This document shows, in pieces, positions 6,821 to 14,583 of a DNA stretch of 64,000 nucleotides; positions within the stretch are counted from its first letter, which is position 1; each line of letters begins with the position of its first letter. A model generated the notes under the pieces. It did no database searches. It had not been told where the DNA came from and saw only the letters and a program-made list of their open reading frames with translations. This DNA comes from Sulfidibacter corallicola (GTDB taxonomy: Bacteria; Acidobacteriota; Holophagae; Acanthopleuribacterales; Acanthopleuribacteraceae): positions 10,534,256-10,598,255 of the forward strand of contig NZ_CP071793.1 of assembly GCF_017498545.1 (NCBI RefSeq). The letters run 5' to 3'. The position numbers were made by a program, and so were the translations under genes.

Positions 6821-9112
6821 ATGAACCACCATTCACAAACCCCACCTTGGAAGCCGACGGCTTGCATCCTTTGTGAGTGTAACTGCGGGATCGAAATCCA
6901 ACTCGGCGGCGAGGACGGTCGCCGACTCATTCGCTTTCGAGGAGACAGAAAGCACCCTGCATCTCGCGGATACGCCTGTGAAAAGCCCCACCGGCTCGAT
7001 TACTACCAAAACGGGCGCGACCGGCTGTTGCAGCCGCAACGTCGTCGCGCGGACGGGACCTTTGAAACCATCGACTGGGATACGGCCATCCGCGAGATCG
7101 CCGTTCGGTTGTCTCGGGTGCGCGACAGCTTCGGTGGCGAATCCATATTTTACTATGGCGGCGGCGGCCAGGGGAACCACCTGCCAGGAGCCTACGCCGC
7201 GGCGACACGCCGAGCCTTGGGTTCGCGCTACCGCTCCAGCGCCCTGGCCCAGGAGAAGACCGGCGAGTTCTGGGTGAGCGAGCGCATGCTCGGCACCTAC
7301 ACGCGGGCCGATTTCGAGCATTGCGACGTCGCCTTCTTTCTGGGCAAGAACCCTTGGTTTTCCCACTCGATTCCCCAGGCCAGAGTCACGCTCAAGAACA
7401 TCGCCAAGGATCCGGACCGCAAGATGATCGTCGTCGATCCCCGCCGCACCAAGACGGCGGAGCTCGCCGACATCCACCTCCAGGTCCGGCCGGGCACCGA
7501 CGCCTGGCTGCTCGCCGCCATGTTGGCGGCACTGGTCGAAGAGAACCTGATCGACCAGTCCTTCCTGACCGCACACACGACAGGTTACGAGGACGTCCGC
7601 GACATGTTGGCACGAGTGCCGATCGCGACCTATTGCGAGCACGCAGGTGTTTCGGAGGCTCTGGTTCGCGAGGCAGCCCGCGTGATCGGTCGCGCGGAGC
7701 GCCTGGCCACGTTCGAAGACTTGGGCGTGCAGATGAATCGCCATTCCACCCTGGTCAGTTACTTACACCGACTGGTGTGGCTGCTCACCGGGAACTTCGG
7801 CAAGAAAGGCACCCAGTTCGTGCCCACTCCCTTGTTACCGATCGCCGACGGCAAGCACAAGCGGGACTCCCCCGTCGTCGGGGCACGGATCATCGGCGGC
7901 CTGGTGCCGTGCAACGTCATCGCCGACGAGATCCTGACCGACCACGAGAAGCGCTACCGCGCCATGATCGTCGAGTCGGCCAACCCGGCCCACTCCTTGG
8001 CGGACAGCAAGCGCATGCGTGAAGCATTGAAGTCACTCGACACTTTGGTGGTGATCGATGTGGCCATGACCGAAACGGCGCAACTGGCAGACTACGTGCT
8101 GCCGGCAGCGACCCAGTTCGAGAAGGCGGAAGCGACCTTCTTCAATCTGGAATTCCCCGAAAACTATTTCCACCTACGGCCGCCGATCCTGCCCGCCCCC
8201 GAGGGACCCTTACCGGAAGCGGAGATCCACGCGCGGCTGGTGGAAGAGCTGGGGGCGCTGGATCCGGCGCTGATCGAAGCGCTGCAAGCCGCGGGGGCCA
8301 AGGGCAAGGAAGCCTTCGCCATGGCCTTCCTGGAACGCGTCATGTCGCAACCGGAGGTGGCGGGCCTGGCGCCGGTCATCCTGTACCGAGTCTTGGGGCC
8401 CTTCCTACCCACGGGCCTCGATCAGGGCGCGGTGCTGCTGGCGTTGGCGTTCCGCTGCGCCCTCAAGCAGCCCCGATCACTGGCACGCGCCGGCTTCACG
8501 GGCACGCCGCCGGAGGCCGCGGGCAAACTCTTCGAGGCCATCCTGGCGAGCCCTTCGGGCATCGTGTTCGCGGTCGACGATTGGGACGAGGTGCTCGCTC
8601 GGGTGGGCACCGCCGACGGCAAGATCCGCCTGGCCCTTCCCGACCTACTGGAGGTCGCAAAGGGCCTGTGCACCGGCCCACGCCTGTCGAACCCCGCATT
8701 CCCGTTCGTGCTTTCGGCCGGCGAGCGCCGTTCCTTCACGGCCAACACCATCTTCCGAGATCCCAACTGGCGCAAGAAGGACGCCGACGGCGCCCTGCGC
8801 ATCCATCCCCACGATGCCGCCGATCTGGGCGTGGCATCGGGAGACTCGGTGCGGCTGACGACGGCACGCGGTTCGGCGGTGGTCGCCGTCGAGGTGACCG
8901 GCACCATGCTTCCGGGCCACATTTCGCTTCCCAACGGAACGGGCCTCGCGAATCGGGAGGTGGATACGGATCAGGGCGACCCAAGCGGCGGCATCGCGCC
9001 CAACGAGCTCACCTCCGTCGAGATGCGCGATCCGTTCGTGGGCACGCCGTGGCACAAGCATGTCCCGGCCCGGCTGGAGGCGGTTTGTAACCAATCAGGT
9101 CCCCCCAGTTGA
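6821..9112 (+). CDS. Molybdopterin-dependent oxidoreductase (BisC/FdhF-type large subunit)
   Basis: The 763-aa protein starts with a [4Fe-4S] motif C15-x2-C18-x3-C22-x30-C53 followed by K55. Domains for bis-molybdopterin guanine dinucleotide binding follow: FYYGGGGQGNHLPGAY, FFLGKNPWFSH, KMIVVDPRRTKTAELAD, and the C-terminal LRIHPHDAADLGVASGDSVR barrel. There is no twin-arginine signal, so it is probably cytoplasmic. At the expected Mo-ligand region (around SSALAQEKTGEFW) I see no cysteine or in-frame UGA, so the ligand may be serine or another residue. No iron-sulfur or membrane subunit gene is adjacent. Its last codons abut an rhs remnant, so the extreme C-terminus may be altered. The substrate is unknown. 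Confidence 0.88.
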   Translation: MNHHSQTPPWKPTACILCECNCGIEIQLGGEDGRRLIRFRGDRKHPASRGYACEKPHRLDYYQNGRDRLLQPQRRRADGTFETIDWDTAIREIAVRLSRVRDSFGGESIFYYGGGGQGNHLPGAYAAATRRALGSRYRSSALAQEKTGEFWVSERMLGTYTRADFEHCDVAFFLGKNPWFSHSIPQARVTLKNIAKDPDRKMIVVDPRRTKTAELADIHLQVRPGTDAWLLAAMLAALVEENLIDQSFLTAHTTGYEDVRDMLARVPIATYCEHAGVSEALVREAARVIGRAERLATFEDLGVQMNRHSTLVSYLHRLVWLLTGNFGKKGTQFVPTPLLPIADGKHKRDSPVVGARIIGGLVPCNVIADEILTDHEKRYRAMIVESANPAHSLADSKRMREALKSLDTLVVIDVAMTETAQLADYVLPAATQFEKAEATFFNLEFPENYFHLRPPILPAPEGPLPEAEIHARLVEELGALDPALIEALQAAGAKGKEAFAMAFLERVMSQPEVAGLAPVILYRVLGPFLPTGLDQGAVLLALAFRCALKQPRSLARAGFTGTPPEAAGKLFEAILASPSGIVFAVDDWDEVLARVGTADGKIRLALPDLLEVAKGLCTGPRLSNPAFPFVLSAGERRSFTANTIFRDPNWRKKDADGALRIHPHDAADLGVASGDSVRLTTARGSAVVAVEVTGTMLPGHISLPNGTGLANREVDTDQGDPSGGIAPNELTSVEMRDPFVGTPWHKHVPARLEAVCNQSGPPS

Positions 9113-9170
9113 GCAGGTAAGCGCGCTTAGAAGGCCCGAAATCGTTCCGTTGGGTGTGACTCTCCGCGCC
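9107..9170 (-). pseudogene. Degenerate rhs fragment at the end of the oxidoreductase gene
   Basis: The 64 bp align without gaps to the rhs core at about 11503-11566 (region encoding GTENHAELGDFGRIKRAYLLNG), with roughly 47 of 64 bases identical. The frame is broken by a stop. The stop codon of the oxidoreductase lies within the first bases of the fragment, marking an old recombination edge of the Rhs locus. Confidence 0.6.
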
Positions 9171-9203
9171 TTCCAATCCGAAGTATTCCAGTATCTTGAA
9201 TGT

Positions 9204-9221
9204 TTCAATGTATTCATTGAA
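9204..9221 (-). terminator. Small hairpin downstream of the last immunity gene
   Basis: TTCAATG-TATT-CATTGAA is a perfect 7-bp stem located 34 bp past the minus-strand stop at 9255. It is a weak candidate for the end of the Rhs-locus transcript. The stem is A+T-rich and no T-run follows. Confidence 0.3.
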
Positions 9222-9254
9222 CCTTTATGTTCAACAAGGTCTAGCATAAACCAG

Positions 9255-9632
9255 TTATTTCAATCCAAACCTCACCTGAATCTTTTCCAGTGACTTTAAT
9301 AAAATTTCTGCAGACTCAATAACCGTTTGCCATGATGGTTCTTGGAAAATTAACGGAACATCGGGCACCTCCTGCCCGATTGATTCTCTAAACCGCATCA
9401 CTGAGTGGTGAACTAAATCAATATCATTAATCTCATTTTCTAGAAATAAAGACCCAAACCACTCTTTTTCTTTAACTCTTCTGTAATGATCACTCCATTG
9501 CTCAAGCAGCTCAGTCGGAACATGAACAAAGGCCACATTCGCTTTATAAGCTTCCTGATTTTTCCTGCTTGACATATCTTCCACAGTTCTTTGCATATTG
9601 ACAATTGAATTTTTTACTAGTTCATTCAGCAT
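9255..9632 (-). CDS. Candidate immunity protein for the orphan Rhs tip
   Basis: This 125-aa soluble, probably helical protein has no family I recognise (MLNELVKNSIVN ... IQVRFGLK). It starts 52 bp after the orphan Rhs gene on the same strand, behind a GGGAGA ribosome binding site. It is clearly A+T-richer than the surrounding housekeeping DNA. Position, size and composition match immunity genes of polymorphic toxin systems, which directly follow the toxin tip they neutralise. The function is inferred from context only. Confidence 0.6.
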   Translation of the reverse strand: MLNELVKNSIVNMQRTVEDMSSRKNQEAYKANVAFVHVPTELLEQWSDHYRRVKEKEWFGSLFLENEINDIDLVHHSVMRFRESIGQEVPDVPLIFQEPSWQTVIESAEILLKSLEKIQVRFGLK

Positions 9633-9684
9633 GCTATCTCCCTTTCACGACTCAACCATATCGGAAAGAAACGCTTCTCATGAC

Positions 9685-12600
9685 TCACTGAACACCTGAA
9701 TATGGAATATGAGTCAAAAATTGAAAGGCCTCTTTATCATCAGGGCTCACGACATTCCCAAACTCATCCAGAAATTCCCCTTTTTCATTTTTCCATCGCC
9801 AGTATCCGACTTTCTGCCTCTGCCACTTGGGTATTCCTTTTTTCACTTTCTTCATAAAACGAATTCGCTCTTCACCTGCCTCATCCAACAATTTCCACCC
9901 ATTTCCTTCGGCAGATACTTTTCTCCAGCTTTTCGGCTTTGCCCGGAGCACTTGCTTCTCTGTTTTCCCATGTAATGACTTAATCCTGACTTCAGATTGA
10001 GGCGTTACTTCTGGTACCTCATTTGAGCCATTACTTTGTGAAAAAGAATTATAAAGATCTTCTGCTGATTCGACCACCCATCCCGTTAAGTGTTTTGCGC
10101 CATTTAGAGACCCCACTGCTCCACCTGCCACCAATACGCCACCAACAGGTACCGCGGTTAGGCTTACACCCCCTGCGGGAGATAAACCTACTCCACCAAT
10201 CATCATCCCACCGCCTGTGGAAATGGCTGCGACACCGAGATAAATGGAAAGCACGTCGCCATAAACTTGTGCAGCCTCTCCAAAATCAGTCTGAGGTTGG
10301 GCTCTATCAATCAAACCATTTGTAAAATTCGAGGCAATACCAGAACCTAGTGAGTTAACAACGTCTGCAAGAATAAACCAGCCATCTTCACCGTAAAGAC
10401 CTGTCGGATCGACCATGTTCACGGGATCGTTGCCGACGTAACTGTAGGGGTTCCAGTACTGATCGGCGGGATCGACCTGGAGGAAACGGCCGACTTCGGG
10501 GAGGTACCAGCAGCCTCCCATGTAGTACATGCCGAAGACTGGTTCTTTTTCCTGGCCAGTGAATAGGTGGGGTTCTTTCTCGTTGCCCGACACCGCCGTG
10601 TTCATCGCTTCCCGTAACGTGATGCCGAAGGGGTCCGTGTCGCTTTGGGCCATCACGATTAGGTGCGACAGTTCCACCTCTCCCCCGCGGGCGTAGTCCG
10701 GGGCGGACTCGGCTCCTTCGTTCAGGCCAGCCAGGTAGGCCGATTGGATTTCTTCGGCAGTGGCGGCCCGCTTCAAGACCTGCACCTCGTCCAAGCCGCC
10801 GTGCCAGCGGTAGAGGTACAGCGGGAGGTAGCCCATCGTCAGACCTGCCGCCGGGTAAAGGGCCCCGATCGTCACAGCCTTTGCGTCGCCCACTTGGATG
10901 CCGTCTTGGTAGGTCGTGACGTGCTGGCCGTCGTAGGTTACGGCCAGGTGGGTCCAGCGCCGGTAGGAGATGCGGTTGCCCACCGTGATCCACTGGCGGT
11001 CGATGCCGTTGCCCAAGCTCACTGTCGGGGTTTTGTTGTCGTCGATGTAGAACAGGAACGGGGCCAGGCGGGTGTCGCCCGTGGCGCCGGCGTAGACCAG
11101 GGTTCCGCCGTCGTCGATGCCGTCGTCCTCGTCCTCGTCGTAGAGCCATAGGCTTATCGTCCAGGCGTTGCCCAGGTCGTCCATGTCGGCGTGGTAACTC
11201 ACGTCGATGTCCTGCTTGCCATTGAGCCACAGGGCGCGGTCTCCGCGACGCGAGGTGAACGTCGGCACGCTGCCGTCCACCATCCAGCCGTAGCCGCTGG
11301 TGCCGCCGTTGGTCAGGTCTCCGTTGAAGGAGAAGGCTGCCACGACGTCGCCTGACAAGCGGGCCGGGGTCGGCGGTGCCGATCGGGATTCGCCCGCGCG
11401 GTTGCGGTACATGGCCACCACCATGCGCGTGCTGCCCAGGTGGTCTTTCACGTACAAGCCTGCGTGGCGCTTGGACTTGTAGCCGATCCGGTCACCGCCG
11501 TTGAGCAGGTAGGCCCGCTTGATGCGACCGAAGTCGCCCAGTTCGGCGTGGTTCTCCGTGCCTGCCGGGACGAAATAGGTTGTCTCGGATGCCGTGTTCT
11601 GGCCTTCCTCGAACTTGCTCCGCCGGACACGGGTTCCACTGTGATCATAGGCAAACGCTGCCCTGACAGTGGGATACCGTTCGGATTCGGACAAGGTGCC
11701 CACCTGGTCGATTTCGGTGGGCAACACGGGAAAGCGCGGATCGCCGTATGCCAAGTTTCGCGTCACCGACTCGCCCACTTGGTTTTCTTTTTGAAGGGTG
11801 ACATTTCCCAAGACGTCGTAGTCGAAGTACAGATGCGCATGCTCTGCTGGATTGCTTCCGCCCAGCAATTCATCCCTGTCAACATATGCCAGCATGTTCG
11901 TGCCCTGCGCGATTTCGTGATCGAGCGACGCGTCATAAGTCCCGGTTTCCCCGTCCCGAAACGCTCGGGTCCGGGTTTCCTGGGTCCGGTTCCCGTTGCG
12001 GTCGTAGCTGTAGGTCAACTGAATCTCTTGATCCCAGCTCGAACGGGCTTCCGTGAGTTGGTTGGCCGCGTCGTAACGATACCGATGCACGAGATCGAAT
12101 GTGGCCTGCTCGGGAGAGGCACCGCCTGCCTGGCCCAGGTGGTAGATCTCCCGCAATCGGGTGATGGTGCCGTCGTATCGGAACGGGGACGTATCCCCCG
12201 CGTCGAACATGTCGCCGTTATCGCCGAAATAGTCGAGGTGGGCGCTGAACGCCTGCTGGCCACCGAGCTTGGTTTCGTGGTCCAGCAGCCAGTCGCGCAC
12301 GTCGAAGCGGTAGTCCGTCGTCAGCCAGGCACCACTGTCCTGCCCCAACGCCACCTGGCCGACATGGCCCGTCGGCGTGTGCGTGAACCCGCCCACCTTG
12401 CGCACCGAGCTGCCGTAGGACAGCGTGCTCTCTTCGTCGATCATTGAACCGAGGGCGGCAAAAGTAGTCTGCCCCTCGCCGCCGTGTTCGCCGGCATGTT
12501 TGCGGAAACCAATGTGCACGGTCATGCGCTCGGACAGTGGGGCCAGGTCGCTGGTCGTCACTAGGCGGTCGAACGCGTCGTAGGTGTAGCCCAACGCCAA

Positions 12601-13872
12601 GTGGTGGGTCCGGTTGATGGAACGGACGACCCGGTCGCGGTTGTCGTACTCGACCCAGAAGATCTGCGGTTCCAGCACGCCGCGGATCAGGTAGACCCGG
12701 CACACGACGCGACCCTTGTGGTCGTAGAAGAAGCGCTCGGCCGAGTTGGGGCCGACGATCTCGACGGTCTGGCCGATGGGGTCGCCGAACTGGAAATCGG
12801 GATCACCCGTGGGGTTCTGTTGTTCGAGTTCAGTGAGCGTCGGCCAGAAGTGGGGCTTCTCGTCAGCACGCGCTAAGTACAGCTCGGTGTCGATCCAAGG
12901 GCTGGGTCGCCCGGTGCCCTGTCCTCCCGCGGAGCCGAGATCGTAACGGTCGAAACGGGTCGACACCGTGGTATTCGTGGTGACTTCGATGTGGTTGAGA
13001 TCGGTGTGGTTCGTGTCGACCTTTTGTTGTAAGGCCGGGCGGTTGTATTTGAGGTACCCGGAACCGCTGGAATGCTTGAAACGCACCTGGCGCGAGGCGA
13101 TCACGCGGTCCTGGTCGTCGTAGACGGTTTCGAACCAGAAGCCGATGCCGGCCTCGCCCTGACGCTCCTTCGCGTTGCGGCTGAATCGCAAGCGACCGTG
13201 GCGATCGTAAACGAACTCGGATATGCCGAATTCGGGCTCGTGAGTCTCAACGACGCGGTCGTAGGCATCGTGGACGTGGCGCGTGAGCAAGCCGTGCGGC
13301 AAGCCGTCTTCATCCAAGACGATTTCGTTGTTTGCCGTCACGAACTCATCCCGATCGAGGGAGACCGTCCAGGGCCCATCGGCTCCAGGAGCAAGGATCG
13401 CTCGTGGGGGGTACACCGCAATGAGTCGACCGAAGCGGTCGTACTGGTTGTAGCTGACCAGATTGCGCGTGGCAGCGGTGAGGCCGGTTTCGTAGCCTGT
13501 CGGCAGGTAGACCTTGTGATTGGTGAAGGCGCTGTTGCCGGCACTCAGGTCGGGGGCTTCGCCGGTGACCACGTCCAAGTGCCAAGCCCGCATCCACTCG
13601 ATGCTGGGATTGGCGATCGTCAGCAGCGGCCGGTCGGCATCCGCGCCCGTGAGTGTGACGCTGACCGCACCGTCGGGATCGATGGCCATGGCGCCGTGCA
13701 CGCCAGGCACGAGTGCACCATTTTGTTCCACCGGCACCAAGTGCGACATCATCCCGGGCAGATCCACGACCAACCCGGGGTCTCCCACGACAATGGAGAA
13801 GTAGTGATAGCGGAAGTAGCGCAACGGATCGTCGCTGTCGCGGGCTTTTTCGCCGAACGGCAGTTCCGGCAT
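9685..13872 (-). CDS. Orphan Rhs C-terminal half with a toxin tip (5'-truncated rhs copy)
   Basis: The 1395-aa reading frame is nearly identical to the C-terminal third of the two full Rhs proteins. It has YD repeats, a LamG-like insert (about 10730-11345), the Rhs core (RFLQVDPADQYWNPYSYVGN ... DPTGL) and a glycine-rich hydrophobic pre-toxin region. It then switches at about 10043 to a unique ~119-aa tip with GWKLLDEAGEERIRFM, GYWRWKNEKGEFLDE and THIPYSG. I have seen this pattern in C-terminal toxins, but I cannot name the activity. Homology to rhs stops at 13947, with an in-frame TGA just upstream. No signal peptide, ribosome binding site or N-terminal modules remain. The ATG is an internal methionine, so this is probably a silent tip cassette. 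Confidence 0.75.
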   Translation of the reverse strand: MPELPFGEKARDSDDPLRYFRYHYFSIVVGDPGLVVDLPGMMSHLVPVEQNGALVPGVHGAMAIDPDGAVSVTLTGADADRPLLTIANPSIEWMRAWHLDVVTGEAPDLSAGNSAFTNHKVYLPTGYETGLTAATRNLVSYNQYDRFGRLIAVYPPRAILAPGADGPWTVSLDRDEFVTANNEIVLDEDGLPHGLLTRHVHDAYDRVVETHEPEFGISEFVYDRHGRLRFSRNAKERQGEAGIGFWFETVYDDQDRVIASRQVRFKHSSGSGYLKYNRPALQQKVDTNHTDLNHIEVTTNTTVSTRFDRYDLGSAGGQGTGRPSPWIDTELYLARADEKPHFWPTLTELEQQNPTGDPDFQFGDPIGQTVEIVGPNSAERFFYDHKGRVVCRVYLIRGVLEPQIFWVEYDNRDRVVRSINRTHHLALGYTYDAFDRLVTTSDLAPLSERMTVHIGFRKHAGEHGGEGQTTFAALGSMIDEESTLSYGSSVRKVGGFTHTPTGHVGQVALGQDSGAWLTTDYRFDVRDWLLDHETKLGGQQAFSAHLDYFGDNGDMFDAGDTSPFRYDGTITRLREIYHLGQAGGASPEQATFDLVHRYRYDAANQLTEARSSWDQEIQLTYSYDRNGNRTQETRTRAFRDGETGTYDASLDHEIAQGTNMLAYVDRDELLGGSNPAEHAHLYFDYDVLGNVTLQKENQVGESVTRNLAYGDPRFPVLPTEIDQVGTLSESERYPTVRAAFAYDHSGTRVRRSKFEEGQNTASETTYFVPAGTENHAELGDFGRIKRAYLLNGGDRIGYKSKRHAGLYVKDHLGSTRMVVAMYRNRAGESRSAPPTPARLSGDVVAAFSFNGDLTNGGTSGYGWMVDGSVPTFTSRRGDRALWLNGKQDIDVSYHADMDDLGNAWTISLWLYDEDEDDGIDDGGTLVYAGATGDTRLAPFLFYIDDNKTPTVSLGNGIDRQWITVGNRISYRRWTHLAVTYDGQHVTTYQDGIQVGDAKAVTIGALYPAAGLTMGYLPLYLYRWHGGLDEVQVLKRAATAEEIQSAYLAGLNEGAESAPDYARGGEVELSHLIVMAQSDTDPFGITLREAMNTAVSGNEKEPHLFTGQEKEPVFGMYYMGGCWYLPEVGRFLQVDPADQYWNPYSYVGNDPVNMVDPTGLYGEDGWFILADVVNSLGSGIASNFTNGLIDRAQPQTDFGEAAQVYGDVLSIYLGVAAISTGGGMMIGGVGLSPAGGVSLTAVPVGGVLVAGGAVGSLNGAKHLTGWVVESAEDLYNSFSQSNGSNEVPEVTPQSEVRIKSLHGKTEKQVLRAKPKSWRKVSAEGNGWKLLDEAGEERIRFMKKVKKGIPKWQRQKVGYWRWKNEKGEFLDEFGNVVSPDDKEAFQFLTHIPYSGVQ

Positions 13873-13947
13873 GACCCGGCCTCGTGCCGGATCGTCCTCG
13901 TAGAAGGTGTTGGTAAACGGGTTTTGGTCGGGCTCGATGTGGTTGCG
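10043..13947 (-). repeat. Rhs core repeat, copy A
   Basis: This 3.9-kb block is almost identical to 14934-18815, and its core part to about 27513-31029. The left edge is the pre-toxin/tip junction after codons for EDLYNS. The right edge is GTGGTTGCG, where similarity stops abruptly. Confidence 0.85.
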
Positions 13948-14097
13948 ACCACTCCTTCAGAACATCAACGGCCAGGTCTGAATCCCGATCTGCCAACTAA
14001 AACTGACGCCTTAGAAGTCGAGTTGAACGAGGTAGGCAACCCAGAGTCCTGAAGCACAGCTCAAATGAAGGTGCATAGTTTTTTTAATCTAGTGAGC

Positions 14098-14583
14098 TTA
14101 ACTATCAAAAGCCATCAAAATAGAACTAAGTCTGTGAGGATCTTTCTCGATCACTTCAAGTACATCTTTCGCTGCGTATCTTTCCCCAAACATCATCTCC
14201 TGGTACAAAATCCACAATCCTTCTCGTGCCTTTTCCCTACACCTTTCCCCTAAATCACGATTGCCTTTGCTTATCTCTTCTTCATGTGGTTCGCCTGAAA
14301 CAATCTGGAACAAAAGCTCCAAAATACTAATCTTTACCCACTTTTGTTGTTTTTGAAGCAGAGAAGTTAACAACACAGGCACAACATATTCAGCCGACTC
14401 AAAAAGTTGCCCCTGTACAACTACGTGATTTTCGATTTTCCAATAGGCATTTTCTGCTTCATCAGGTCTAGATGATTTAAGTAACTCTAATATTGCTGAA
14501 GGTATATTATCAGCTATTCCTGACGCTTCTCGAAGTTCAGCCCAATGATGCCGAGCTAATTCGATTTGGTTTAAATATTTCAT
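14098..14583 (-). CDS. Candidate immunity protein for the deaminase tip
   Basis: The 161-aa helical protein (MKYLNQIELARHHWAELREA ...) resembles HEAT-like or all-alpha immunity proteins, with repeated helices such as VVPVLLTSLLQKQQKWVKIS. ATG 14583 overlaps the Rhs stop codon as ATGA and follows GGGGAAG. An in-frame ATG nine bases upstream is less likely. The tight overlap means translation is coupled to the toxin, as expected for an antidote. The segment is A+T-rich. No named family is assigned. Confidence 0.7.
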   Translation of the reverse strand: MKYLNQIELARHHWAELREASGIADNIPSAILELLKSSRPDEAENAYWKIENHVVVQGQLFESAEYVVPVLLTSLLQKQQKWVKISILELLFQIVSGEPHEEEISKGNRDLGERCREKAREGLWILYQEMMFGERYAAKDVLEVIEKDPHRLSSILMAFDS

